DNA of 64,000 bases from Portulaca oleracea (Eukaryota; Streptophyta; Magnoliopsida; Caryophyllales; Portulacaceae): assembly GCA_029582165.1 (NCBI GenBank), contig CM055875.1, positions 3,467,001-3,531,000 on the forward strand. Direction: 5' to 3'. Position 1 is the first letter of the stretch; each line of letters opens with the position of its first letter. Made by a program: the position numbers and the translations under genes. The notes under the pieces were generated by a model. The model was not told the DNA's origin, did not search any database, and worked only from the letters and a program-made list of their open reading frames with translations. Shown here piece after piece: positions 24,801 through 39,700 of the stretch.

Positions 24801-27800
24801 GTCCCTCATCACCTCTAATTTTCCATTATTTCATTTACCTCTTTTTCTTACAGTAAAGTGGTTGCCTGTCATCTTGAAACATGCATGTGTTGAATGCATG
24901 GTCTCTTTGATTCATTTACTGTGTCATTGTGGATGCAGCGTCATCAATGATGGAACATATATCAATAATGAATTTAATGATGTGTATTTGGTGACCACTA
25001 TATCTCCTATCCCTTTAGAGGCATTTACCCTTCAGGTAGAATTTCTCTTCATATATGAATTATTATTTTTTTTTTTGTTCTTCATGTATTTCAATTATCT
25101 GAGGCAATTAGGCTTGTTAGATGTCTTTTTTAAAGGATTTTGGGATCGTAATATACCCACCTTTTGGGGTATTGGATCGTAATATACCCACCTTTATTAT
25201 TGGACACTAATATACCGGCCTTTATGCCTAGGTGATTTTAATATACTTACCATGACTTTTATGGCGGTGAACTGGTCTCAAGGATGAATTAAGTGAGCTT
25301 GTATTGGTTCCTTATGGGTCTCATAGAGTTTCCACCGCCTGCCACATTATCCTTGAGACTGGTTCATCATCACTTACGTCATAGTAAGTACATTAAAATC
25401 ACCTAGGTATAAAGGTCGATATATTAGTATCCAATAATAAAGGTAAGTTTACTATGATCCAATATCCCAAAAGCTGGGTATATTACGATTCAAAAATCCT
25501 TTTTTAAATCCTATTTTTTATTAGTTTGTGCTTATCAGGTGTTTGGCAAAAAGCTTTTTTGGGGGTAATTAGCTGTTTTGACCAAGTTAAAACAACTAAT
25601 TGAGTGTTTGCTAAACAACTTTTTCAATTAGCTGTTTGGTCTCAAATTAGCTGTTTGGTCTCAAAAAGCTTTCTTTCAAAAAGCTAATTAGATGATCTTT
25701 TTGGATTAGCTTTTAGCTGTTTGGCATTAAAGTTACATTGTCGCCCTCATATTTTCACCAAAATTACATCATATGTTATATAATAATTATTTTAATAATA
25801 TTTTCTTAATGCTTTTAATACTTTTTTTACAAAAATTATATCAAGTGAAATTAATGTTTTTTGCTTATTTGAATAAGAGTCATGTTTTAATGGTTGATAT
25901 ATCTATCCAATGATTTATTAACTATAAACGATATTAAGAGTTGTCCCTTATATTCACTTTATTTTTACCAAAATAAATTAAATGCGACTTAGGTAGAGAA
26001 AAAAAAATGATTAATTTAATGTTTTCATAAAATTAGCAAATTGTTCATCTTATTAACTATAGTCATACAAGTAATGAATAGTTTTTATTAATAAATTTTG
26101 AGTAATATTAAAAGAAAATTAGAGTTGATATTGAACAATAATTACTATGAAATATTAAATATCACAAAATTGTAGCAAATCATAATTATAAATCTGTAAT
26201 TCATTTTGAAACACTTGTAAAAATATATTGAAAATAATTACATTACTATGGGCATAAATGGAAATTCAATGCTCATATTTTCACAAAAACTAATTTTACC
26301 AAACACTTTTCCGACATACAGCCAAGACAAACAACTAACACAAACAGCTAACAACTAATTCAAACAACTAGCAGCTAAGAACTGATTGCCAAACAGCAGG
26401 CATATGTCACTTGAGAGGTTCTCTAGTGAATAATTTCTGTCAAACAAATGATGCTTGAGAAGGCAGATCTTACTAATGCATATTGTATCAGCTACTTAAG
26501 TTTCTTGTTGGTGATATAGTTTCTCCTCTTTTTCTTTCAAATATTTATTTAGGAAACAGAAGTATCTGCTGTGAAATATATTTCTTGTGAGGAACACAAA
26601 AGTTTGCTGGCAAAGGCAGATCCTGGATATGTCCCGTATGATGTAAATGGAGAATATGGACAACTCTTTGAGATGATTGCACAGAGGTACTCTTGCTTGC
26701 TGCTGGAGTAGTGTTTTTCATTCTCTTCATACTATGTGCTCTGTAATGCTTTTGGGTACCAATATTGTTTTAGCTTCTTTCAATTTGGTTCTCATTGGTT
26801 TTAAGTTTAATTGCCTTTTTGAAGTCCAAAATGTTTTTATTATGCTTTTCATTGGTAAGCCTAAATTACATTCAGATTGCTTCTATCCTGTTGGTGGGAT
26901 CAACATTGTCATTGTCATTATCTGAGTAAGAACTAATGGTTTAAAGTCATTATTGTCATTGTCATTGTCATTGTCATTGTCATTATCTGAGTACACATAA
27001 TTTTCTAACTGTTGGAAATTGTGCTGTTATGCGTGTTTTAAAGTCATTATTGTCTATTGCAAAATTTATGGGTAAGACTGTTACATCCGACCCCTCCATA
27101 CCTCGCCTCAGCGTGATTTCAGAGTATTGGTTTTTATTATTTACGGCGGGTCATGAGTGCGTGAGGCATGAGGTGTTGAGGAAACCCTTAGAAGTTGTGG
27201 CTTTGAGCTCCTGGCCTTTGTTCAATATTTCTTGCTGTGTAGCATGTTTGATGTGCAGTCTTTTTTTCTTTTTGGTTTTTAAACTTCTACAAGCAAGAAA
27301 TGGGAAAAAGCAAATCTACACATAGTTGTGCTCGTATTTGATATGATTATGATTCTATGCTTGTAAATCACTTTTGTTATTATGTGAATGTGCTGCATGG
27401 CTGTATCCCTGTATCCAGTAATGCACAAGAAATAAAGAATACTGCATACAGTCTTGGAAATTCTTGCATTCTAATTTGTTTAATTTTTTTTTTTGACTCT
27501 GAAGATACAAGAAGAATGTGGAGGAGCGAAGTTTAACTCTTCAAAAGCAACTCAACCGCTATGTACCGATTCGCCTTGATGCAGATGTATAATTTCCTTT
27601 ACCATGTCATTCATATTTTTCTTTGATTTTAACTTGTTATCCATAGAATATTCAGTTAAAAGTAGAAGCTCTCTATTGCACTTATGCTTAATGTTATAAC
27701 AGACGTGGGAGTAAGAACTAAATTGATGAATTAACACACAGATTTAATGTGGTGGACTTACATGTGTTAGCTGCATCCACATGCACAAGAGAGAAATAGT

Positions 27801-30800
27801 TTTTGTTGATCTGGTGAGAAGGATACAGACACATAGTACATATGCAGAGGTAGGACATCATGCTGGGTCTGCGAAAGGGCCTAAAACACTTAATAAATTC
27901 TCCCTCCGTCCAAAAATAACTGACTTTGGTGCTTTTTGAGGCTCGTCTTTAACCAATGATTTCTTATTTAATATTTTACGAAAAAATACAAAATTATACT
28001 TTTTCAATAGTATTTTTTGTTATGAATCTAATGATATTAATTTCATATAATGAATCATTATATATACTAAAATATTAATGGTCAAAGTTTTGACACAAAA
28101 TCCTAGGTGTCACTTATTAATATCCAGAGGGAGTAGTTGTTTTCAAAATGTCGGTGATGAATCGCTCAAAAATAAAGCACCAAATGTCAACGTTAAGCTG
28201 CCAATGAAACAAAATATATTTGTGCAGCTGAGTTATTTCATTATTTCTAGTTCATGTACTTGAAAGGTGTCTTAGAGCTTGAAGGGAATCTAAGGATCTG
28301 GTACAGCTGTATGCATCTGCTCTTGAAAGACAGCAGGTAACAACAAGACTAAAAGGCAACTGGCATTTTGGTAAACCTGTATGTTTCTCTTCTTAAAAGA
28401 GAGAGAAAGTAGGCACAAGACCGGGCAACTAGCTTTTAAAAGTTTTCACCTGTAAAATTACTATCTCTTTGATTTGTATTCCCTGTATTTATGTGAAACA
28501 AACCGATTACTGATATAAAAGTAGCTTCCTGTGGGGACTGCTTGAAATTTGTTCTTATAATGATTAAACTGTCCAGATGATGAACAAGGATATAATTTTG
28601 GTAGAGTCATTTGGTAAAAAGTATGAAAATGTTGTGTTCCATAAAAATTGATGAAAGTTATCACTAAAACTTATATTTGTTTAGCATGCTATGTACCGGA
28701 TGGGTTTTCATAAAGTACAAGGGTACCAAATGGAAAATCCTTAAATTTATCTTATGCATATCACAATATATAGACCCTTGAATGTATTGCATGCTTCTGT
28801 GCCTTAAGGATAAGGACTTTTCATCTTGCTATCCTTTAGTTGCATGTACGTCTGGTTGAGAATTTTCAGAAAGATGATTGAATTCTTTGAACTAGATGCA
28901 CATTTGCTATTCTTGATTATTTGAGTGGCTGCTTTTTACTTGTTGAGTTTATGTAATTCTATACATTGTTACCAGGTGCCTGTGCATTGTAAGACTATTT
29001 TTCACATTCAACTTAGGCTTTTCAATTGTTTGCTGGTTTTATTTGGCTATTTTTTTCTTCTTCTCATAGTTACTAGTAATGCATCTCGGGTCGTTCGTTC
29101 CCAAAGCTATAGTGCCACTTTTGTGCAAATTTAGTCTAGTTTTCACTCTAGAACATTCGTTCCTAAAGCAGGGATTGCAAGGGTATGTAGCAATCCCGGT
29201 AGCTATGGTCCTTCGTGATTGTATGCTTTGTAATTTCCTTTTTTTTTTTTGTAAAGACTTGTGTTGCAAATGCATTTTCATTTTCTGTTTTCTCTTTGGT
29301 TCTTGGTTTAGTAATATGAGATCTAAGCTCAAGAAATTTGTTTGTGATGCAGCTTACCAAGCTAGCTGACTCTGACTTGGAAGCTCTGAAGTTAATTCTG
29401 AAGGCTGCTGTAATAATAGATGATATATTTCATGAGCAGGTACAATTTATTAGACACTCATCCTTGAACTCAAATTGTTTATAACCTTGCTTTAATCAAT
29501 TCCATGGTAAGGGCGTACAACAGGCCGATGAGGCTCACTTAGGGTTGGCTGATTAACTATGTGGGCCGAGTCATGGCCATCCCACGAAATTATTAGGTTC
29601 TGTCAAGCTTTCTAAGGGAATGTGCTATCAGCAACCCACTTTGGCCTGATATTGAATGGAGTGTGTTTGCACAAAAGTCCTATTAAGATAATTATGAGTG
29701 GTCTTGAACTTGTCAGTATATCGCCAGTCACATGCTCTAGGACAAAATGTTGTAATATACAGAGGGCGCTGATGAAAACAAGGGCTGGAGGACAAAAATG
29801 GGTTGAGGTTGCGTAGATGTGACCGGCGATGGTGTTGTTGCATGTCTCTTGACAAGAGAAGCGGTTGGGGGGGGGGGTGTGGATTTGTTCTGTGAGAAAA
29901 TGTGCAGTTTCTGCTGCCACTTAGGGGTTCCTTTTTAAAATGCATTTATTTCCCTTTTTTTTAAAAAAAATTCTTGGGTAATAAAGAATTTAAGGAGCAA
30001 GTGGGATATTGCTTTTAATAAATGGCTTGGGCTTTCCCTATAACAAAATACATGCTGGACAATATCTTGGACTCCTTTTTTGCTTGATACTAGGTCCCCA
30101 CTGTAAAAGTAAAGAAATAAAAGGATTTAAATGGGCTATGTTGTTTATTTTCTGAAACTGTGTTGTATATTTCTTCCAATATGTTTGACTGTATTATGCA
30201 CTTATACAGATTATATGAAATTTTTCTGTGTCTAAATTTTGTATGGTGTCCCCATGTTCGTAATTTTTACAAATTACGGCAGTCTGGTTAGAGTCAGACC
30301 CTTGGTTCGATACCTGTGTCCCGAGTCCAGGTAACATAGTCTCTTGAAACGGCTAACCAAACCTTTAGAACACAAGTTTCCCAAGAAGTCTGAATGATTG
30401 GCTGCAGGGAAGTGTGCTGGATCTTCCTGCCAAGCTAGCAGATCTTAAGGTTGGTTTTGAAGGCCATGACATTATTTGTGCCTCTTCATACAAGTGGGCG
30501 GTTTATTGTGAATGGTTTTTGTGAGAAGAAGTTTGTGCATCTTCATACAAGTGGGCAGTTTATTGTGAATGGTTTTTGCAAGATGTTTGGGAGTCAATTC
30601 AAATTTAGTTTCCTTATTGAGCTATTTGAAAGCCTAAAGCTCCCAACGAAGCTCGCTTTTCTTCTTCTGGTAGCCGTTAAGGGAAAGATTCCTACCGAAG
30701 ACTTGCTTAGGAGATACTTCAAGTTGGCTGGTAGGTGTTCTATGGGTTTTGAAAAGAAGAGACCATCAACCACTTTATGGGTATCCGCATTATGGAATAT

Positions 30801-33683
30801 GGTGCTTTAGTTGATGGAGGTTGGTTGCAACCTCAAGAGTTGAGTGATGTAGTGGCATGGAAAAAGAAAATGAAGAGTTGGACTCTTATTGATGTTCTAG
30901 AATTTGTTGATGCTTTAGTTGGACTCTTAGAGTGTGAATTTTTGAAGGAGTAATTTGGAGGGAGTTGGAGACAGTCAAATTCTACAATTTGATGGTAAAC
31001 TTGGTGATGTTTTAGAATTATAATCCTGATAAAACCTTCTCTAATCAGAACACATAAACGGTGCTAAAAATTCTTTGCATTCTATTGTTCTTTAGACCTT
31101 TAGGTACATTGTACATGGATTTCGCATGTTTGAGACTCGGGCAAGTTTTTCTGCTTGGTGTACCTTTTACAATCTATTCTTGTTTTGTAAGGATCTTGTT
31201 AACTTTGCGTTGCTGATACAGGTTTGGGTCAGCAACGTAGCGTTACGAGATTGGTTGAAGGAACATGCTCATGAATCTGACTTGCACAGGCTAAAATGGA
31301 ACTACTATGGTATTAACAAGAGTCCCTGGTAAGTTTCATACTTAGGCAGAAAATATTCTGTTGTGCCAGATCTAAATGCAGGCAATAGCTACTATTGTGA
31401 ACACTAACAATGTGCTAAAAAATGTTCAAGGTATTGCTGATAGTCTGATAGGATTGAACAATACTGTAGAGAACTTCACTGTAGAGTCCAGGGGTTTGAG
31501 GCTTTGTCAGTTTTTGAGTTTGCCTCCTTTTACAAATGGGTGATATACCCTTGGTATGCATTAATATATCTTTTGATTACTTATAAAACAATGGCGTGGT
31601 TGTAGACAAGTAACCAAATAGTTAGGATCTGGTCTTGGTGATATGTGTGTTCCTTGACAAGCTAGGATAATAGGCCTATTTGTTTGTGGTAATAGTACTT
31701 GAACAGGCGTGCAGTCTGTACTCTATACAGTCGCTGCCACAAAAACATAAGAATGTTTCCTCTTATCTTTAGACTCAGCATGTTCATCTCATCTGGTTGA
31801 CCGTGAAAGGATAAATGCCGTGTAGTAACTACTTGCTAGATAAATTGAGTGGTAGAAATATGTGCACTTCGAAATGGCACATTGACTATGCTGAAGTCTG
31901 TTCCTGGTTTCACGTGTACATGAAGGCGATATATGATCTAACATAATTCGTGGAAAATATATATGTGGTCTAAAATACTGCGTGAGCTAATAGACCCATG
32001 TTTCATGTTTGTAATAATTTCCTTAGGTTCGCTATGCAATGATGCAGTGGAGGTGCATACTTTACCTATTCTACATCCAAGATTTTTTAGGAGATGTTTT
32101 GCTTTCAGTTATGCAAATTGTTTGTTTGTTTACAGGTCTTGCCTGGATGATCATCAGCCATTTTTGACCACAGCTGATTCTGCAATTAAATTGTATCCGA
32201 ATGCCACTAAACCAATACCTGGGTGGATGGGCCTTGAGTATAAAGCTGCATTTCCATCAGTTAAACCACCTGGTGCTAATTTCTATCCTCCAGACATGGA
32301 CAAAATGGTATCTGCATGGTCTTTTACCTTTCAAATACTCCCCTTTCCCCGTGTATTTTCCCGCTGGTTCCTTTCAGTCTATAATGTATATGTCTAATAC
32401 TCCCTCCGTTCTATATTAATCGTCGTCTTTGGAAATTGTGCAGTCGAACGTAAAAATTTTGACCATAAATTTCTCAATATATGCAGTGACTTGTTATATA
32501 AACTTACTAATATTAGATTCGTAACGGAAAATATTAACCTAAAAGTATAATGTGTAATTGTTAATAAAGTATTATATAAAAAATCATCACTCAACGAGTG
32601 ATATTGGAAACCTCAACTAAGTGGCTATTAATATGGAATGGAGGGAGTAGTATCAGATTGAATAAGGAGAACAAGAAGTTTAAGAAAAACTGCAGGACAG
32701 TCAGATGAGATTTGGCCATTTACCATCAATTAATATGGAACGGAGGGAGTAGTATCGGATTGAATAAGGAGAACAAGAAGTTGAAGAAAAACTGCAGGAT
32801 ACCATGAGATGAGATTTGGCCATTTACCATGTAGCCCAATAGGAGTTGCTCTTTAACCCTTTCTGGATTCTAGGCTTTTAGTCATTTTTTGGAGTTTTAG
32901 TGCAAAGTTCTTTGTATTAGCTGCTTCATTACATTTCTATCTTTTACTCTTTGTCTAAGTGGCTAGTATTAATGCATGTGTACATGTGTTCCCCCTCCTC
33001 CTGAGGCCTACTTAACTGTTTTCTACCTGCCAGCTCAGTTTGTGCTTGGACGAATTGTATTATTCGTTCATATGGTTTTGCTGTGTTGACGTTACTGGTC
33101 TACATAATATGGCCATCATTTGTTTGGGGGGGGGGGGGGGGGAGCATCCTCTTGTATTAGTTACCATGATGCAAGTCTGGGTAGCTTTCATGAACAAAAG
33201 AAAATTTTGTAGCATATGCAGGATTCACTTCCTGCCACATTCCTTCAATGGTGAAATCAGTACAGCCTCCAAATCACTCTCTCTGATTGAACGCCCATCT
33301 GCACAGAGAGGTTTTATTGCCTTGACTGGTGTATACATAGTAGTTGGTGGTGTAGGAAACTCCTCTATATAATCTTATGAATCTGATGATTGCTTGCTTA
33401 ATCTTATTGGGGTACTGGTAGTCTGGCAGTTGCAGTGTTGCAACTGCAGTTTTGTTTCTCTCTTGGTCCCATCTCTTTATAACCCTGCTCGGTTCAGTAG
33501 AGAGGAATGTTGTAGAATGGAACCTGATATGTGGGAGGAATGGAATGGAGCTTGATTATTTGATATCATGTGTTTGGTTCATTGAAGAGATGGAATCAAT
33601 ATTATTGTACATATTTCGTTTAACTATAAAATGAAATGAAATGAAATTATTTGTTATTAATATTATTGTTATTATTGTTGTTG

Positions 33684-33715
<32 letters not shown>

Positions 33716-36700
33716 TTTCTTTAGACATTATTATTGTTGTTGTTGTTATTGTTATCATTATTATTGTTATTTTAATGGTGGTCACACAAAATTAGGGCAT
33801 CATTCACCGTGGCCATCATCATGTGTAGACATGAGGAAAAAGATAACAATAATAATGATAACAATAACAACAACAACAACAATAATATGTCACTGGAAAG
33901 CTCTTTGATTGAAGAATCAAAGGTAAGTAGACTAAAGTATGTTTTGAACAAAATATTTGGCCAAAATTAGTATGCAAGTCACAAAGACGCACAATTGATA
34001 GATGTGGGATGTTGTTTGACCTCCAGTGCCTCCTTCTTTGCTTCACTGGACTTGAAATCTATCAATCTTCATCTCGAACAACAATATCAACTATAAAATG
34101 GATTAAGTTATTTAAGCATGTTATTGAAAGGAACCAAAGGGTTTTTGAAGGAATTGAAAGACTATTTTGTCAAGTCTCTCTGCTTTTGGGTGGATGGTAA
34201 GTTTAACTCTTCCTCTTTTGATGTGGTAGATTTTGTGGATAGTTTGTTTTTCGGTTGTGCATAACTTTGAATGGTGTGAGTTGAGCATTAGTTCTTTTAA
34301 TCCTATTATTAATATATACTACGTATCCTTTTTGTATAAAAACAAAAGTTCTTTAAGCATATTACTCCCTAAACCGCTACCTAAGTTTTCCAAAATATAG
34401 ACTATATGAACTCTTATCTATGAAGTAATTGCAAAGTTTTGGTCAATGACAAGCTTCTCAGAAAGTTTATTATAGATTGTTTGCTGCCCAAAACACCTAT
34501 CCAAAGTGATTCTTTGGGGAGACAATCTCTGAATGACTGGAATATTTCGTTTCCTGTTTCCATCTATGCCCCCAAACAAAATCTAAAATGAAAAAAACAA
34601 GTTAGAAAGATGGTGAGCAAGAAGGTAGCGAAGTTGCCAAAGGAGAAGTGTAGGAGCAGTGAAAGAAGAAAGAAGACGAGAAAGCTAGTTCGTCTCTCTC
34701 TTGCTTTCTTTCTCTTATTGTCTAATTCTAATCTGAAAGGGCTAGGGTTTTATTTTCTATTGTTGTAATATTTTTTCCCATTGTTACAGATGTGTTTCTA
34801 CACAAGCCCATTCAGTAAAATTAAAATGTGAATAGTTTTTCCGAGCAAAACTACTAGATAATGGTCCCACGGACTGTTTAAATTAAAGAAGAAAGAAGAC
34901 GAGAAAGCTAGTTCGTCTCTCTCTTGCTTTCTTTCTCTTATTGTCTAATTCTAATCTGAAAGGGCTAGGGTTTTATTTTCTATTGTTGTAATATTTTTTC
35001 CCATTGTTACAGATGTGTTTCTACACAAGCCCATTCAGTAAAATTAAAATGTGAATAGTTTTTCCGAGCAAAACTACTAGATAATGGTCCCACGGACTGT
35101 TTAAATTAAAATAGTGACCGATTAAAAATGTGAATGGCATTAATAATTTAATTCAGAACTAGTGATCCTAATTACGAAGTAAATGAACTGCACCCATTTC
35201 TTCATTTTATAGGAAGAGGCATTCTGTGTTCCCATATCCCTGTCCATGATCTGACGCGTCACAGTCGTAGTTACTGTAGTCATTTCTTTCTTTTCTTTTC
35301 TTTTCTTTTCTTTTCTTTTCTTTCTTTCTTTCTTTCTTTCTTTCTTTGTTTGTTTGTTTCTTTGTTTGTTTTTTTTTAAATTTTTTTTATTGATTGTGCT
35401 AAGCAATTCATCATCTCACACAGTTCAAATTTGTCAAATTTAAAAGGATATGGTTGCACACCTTGTGCCAACTTATCTGTCACTTTTTGGTTGCTTTGTG
35501 GTTTCTATATGGAAGGTTACATAATGACTATTTCTCTTCAGGAATTTGATTTATGGAAGAATAGTTTGACTGAAGGTGAAGCAAGGGAAGCAACTGGTTT
35601 TTTTAGTGTTATAAAGAGGCACAGTGAAAAGAGTTTATATGCTATTGCTCATTCGCAAGATCTTCATTATGTTCCATTCTCTCAAGAGTATAGTTCTTAC
35701 CTAACAAGAGCTTCAGAGCTTCTTCAGAAAGCAAGCGAACTGACTAGCTCTCCCAGGTATAGTATATTGATGGACTACATTTATGATTTTAGTTTGGAGT
35801 ATAAAGTGTACTTGCAATCGAAGCATCTGGTGATTTATTGTCATTCTCTGTTCAGCTTAAAGAGGTTCCTGCAAACAAAAGCCACTGCCTTCCTTTCCAA
35901 TGATTACTATGACTCAGACATAGCATGGATGGAGTTGGTAGGTCATTTGTTTTGTCCTCATAAGACTAATCTACTGTATGAAGATTATTAGCGTCAGATT
36001 GAACTGATTTTGTCTGTTTCTTTTGCCTGGTTATAATAATAATATGGTAATAGAAGATACCTAGAAGTTACTGGCTACTGTCTAGATGGCTTAATGAAGC
36101 ACTCATGGGCAATGTTTTTACTTGAATTACTGGTTACTCTCTAGCTCTATTTACAGCTTTGATTCCATTGAATAGTTGATCAATCAATAATTTTTTTTTA
36201 AAAAGTTTTTTCATTTTTTTTTTCTGTGAATGGCTACGAGGGAGGAAGCTTCTTGTGATTTCCTTTTCTACACCATGCCAGCAGTGTTTAGAAAGACCTG
36301 GCAGTTGGTTTTTGTTGAGAGCAAATCAGTCCTTTTCTTCTCATCAAATTTTGATTAGGCGGTCAAGTTTCACCTGTGGCTGGATTTGGATGGTAAATGG
36401 GTGTTTTCTGGTGATATCATGGATCCATTTTAGGGCTGTGGTTGTGATTGTTGGACATTATCCTGTCATGAATAATGTTTGAGGTTGAATGTCTTCTATC
36501 TAGGTTGGAAAAGCGCTCTGCTATTATATGTAATGTTGATTCCATGATCATTGGCAACATAATGGGTTGGCCCAGTGTTATGTGGGCTCTTCGATTTTGC
36601 TTGTTTACGTAATTGGTGATCCAAGAATTATGTGTATGTGTACTTGCCCCTTTTGTACATTGGTGTCACCCCATTGCTGTCTCTCTGATGCAATCTTTTG

Positions 36701-39700
36701 ATTACTCATAAAAAAGACTTTTGTGTTGGATTATGAAATTCAATCGAATTCTTTTATTGTATTTTTATATTTGAATATGTTATTTAGTGCCAGGTCGGGT
36801 TGGTTGATATAATATGCTTCTGAATTCATGTGGATGAAACTTAGTGAGTACTACTAATGACCTATGGGGTCTCAACTGAATGTGGTGAAGATGTTATAAT
36901 AGACTGAAGGTTAAAGATGGAGACAGATAACAAGTTGCCTCAAATGTTATTGTGAAGTTGACTGGGAATTCAGATCGCATTCTGAATTTAGACAACACTT
37001 TCTTCTTTGGTTTGTTTTGTTTTGTTTTTTTTAAACTTTTTTTTTTTTATGGTAATCGAGAAAAACCCACACAGTTTTGCCTCAACTGGTGCCTCAGGTC
37101 ATGGGACATTCAGGAGTATCATTAAAAAAAAAGAAGATGCATTTAATCAAGAGAATTAAAGTCAATCAGATGAGTGTTTTTAAGATGTACAAATGTGGCT
37201 CTATCTGTCTGGTCACGAGTGTTTTTAAGATGTACAGATCTATTCAAGTTAAACCAAAACAATTGTAATCTTAATGGATATGATCTCAAGAAAATCTTTC
37301 TGTGGAGTAGTAGCTAGTTAACTCTTGATCCGTATCTGAATTCGCAAAACAATGTTCCTATGAGTAAAATCTTCACCTTTACAAATTGGACAATCTGATT
37401 GGTACCAGCTTTTGAAAGCTAAACTCCTGTCAAAATAATATGCATCTTCAGCATTTTCCGCATTTTACACGCTTTAACTTCTTCCACTTTCTTTTGTAGT
37501 TTTGCGACGTAGGTTCTCTAATTCTTAATCTTTCAGGACTCAATGTTGGATATTACAATCGGCCCTTATGAGACCTATGAAGATATGCTTTTTGGATACA
37601 AGGTAAGGCCATGTACAGCCATCATAACTTTCTTTAAAAAGCTGACCATCTAGCTTGCCTGATTTCACTGACTTGTGTAAGGGGTTTGGTTGCCCCATTT
37701 TGGAACAGATTGTCATTTTTTTGGTTCACATTTTTCTTGAATTCATCCTGACATTTGATACTTTGTTTGTCGGGTGCGTAATTATTGAATCACAATCCAC
37801 CCTATTGTAGGCATGATTGGGGTTTTGTTCTTGTGAATCACAGACCACTTAATGCAAAGCAATGAAAATGCTCATTCTACTAGGTATAATTGCATGGAAA
37901 GCAAGCACATGTTAATTTACCTCGATCCCTCGTAGGACCTCAGGTATTTATTGTGAGGGTTCTCTTTTCAAGTACCCACATGTTATGTGGATGGTTGAGC
38001 AATGAGAGCTCAAGGGCATGATTGCCCCTTTGTTCATGGGTGGTACCCCTAGCAGCATATTAAATGCATTGTTATGTTACAGGGGACTTTATATATTTTT
38101 CTCAATTGACCTACTTGTAACTCTGCATAAGCATTTAATGTTTCGCTACAATTAGGAAGAATGTTTGTGCCAGAGGCTGTACTCCCCAGACTTGATAAGC
38201 CTTCTATCTAAATTATGATGAAAGACGTATACAGCAGCTTAGATTATGAGTCATGGGTCTCTCTGCAATTGTCCTGGAAGGGCAGCCATCACATGTTATT
38301 CTGTGCCCTAATTTACATTACATTTTGTTCCCACCAAATGAAATGTGTCTACCACGTGAAGAAGTGATTGAAAAGGAAAGTGCCGCTATATTTTTGAATT
38401 TTTATTTGTGTTTGTACATATGAGATGCCAAGGTAGGAGTTGAGCCTTTTTGTTTAGTGTTGGCTGGCCCGCCGGGGGGGGGGGGGGGTTTAATGTCTCA
38501 TCCAAATGACATATCCAACCTTGATTATGAGCATGGCTACCATTGGGGAAAGAATTGGTCAATGGTTTAATTAGGGAGTTCTTTGGATTTTTGTCCCCTT
38601 TCTACAATTGCTATGAGTAATGTAAAATTAAGGGACGGAGAGAATTCTTCCAAAAAATCTGTCAGTTTTGTACCTTTATGAAGTAAACGGTGATGTTCAG
38701 GGAAAAATACCTATTAAAGGTCATTTAATTGTAATTAAGGAGTTCGAAACAGTGTGCAATGGTTTAGTCACTGAGATCACATAATTTTGAATTTTCTGGT
38801 CATTGGTTACCTGGAATCCACCCCCTTTCTTTTTCATAGTGATACAGAATGGTACATGGACTTATGCTTGAACGCTGTCAGTTAAGGTTTTAATCTCTGT
38901 TGAGAACTCTTGACCGCTTCAAGTTTATCCCCTTTCTACAATTGCTATGAATATGAAACTCTATTGCAATCACATATGACCTAAAAGTCATATTTGAAGT
39001 TGGCATAGAGAGCTGAATTGAAGCTTACTGATGTTCTTTTTGCATATTGTAGGCTTCATTTGAAGCATTTATTGGAGTTCGTGATGACGATGCTACAGCT
39101 AAGCTTAAACTATTCAGTGATCATTTACTGGTAACTGTTACCATTTAACAATTGTGTCAACTCAAATGCAAATATTTCACTTCTCTCATATGTGAGAAAA
39201 ATATGTAAAACTAACCAAAAAAAAAAAAAAAAGTGTATCTTTTGTTTATCCTCCCTCTGTTTTCCTGTCAGGCTTTAGAGCAGAATCTTCCAATGAATGA
39301 TGTATTCAAGTCAAAACATGTTGCAGCTGCTCCTATCCGTGTCATTCAGCTTCTTTACAATGCTGGGGTATTTTATTCTTCTATTGTCGGGGAAGCTCAT
39401 TGATTTTGTTTGGCACAACTTAATTTGCTACAGTCACAGGATCATTTCTTCTTTTTATTTTCAAAAAGTTCTTTTTGTTTTTATGCATTTTTTTCTCTGT
39501 ATAAATTAGCTTTATTTGTCCCAAGATATATATTATGTACTAAAACAGAAACTTGACGCTAACTTTTAGCAATAATTTTTAGGGTTTTTGGCCACAAATA
39601 ATTTGTACTGAGAGGCTTGTGACTGAGAATAATCCAAAGTGACTTTTCGGCCACTAACAGTCTGTACTTTTTCACTATTTTCTCATAGTAGTCCAGGATC

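Noticed and set aside
30270..30340. tRNA-like TGGTTAGAGTCAG ... GGTTCGATACC
   Set aside because: A-box and B-box-like words are only about 15 nt apart and there is no cloverleaf, so it is not a tRNA gene or a clear SINE.
33123..33372. 110-codon frame through the G17 run
   Set aside because: Homopolymer-dependent, no similarity, in an intron.
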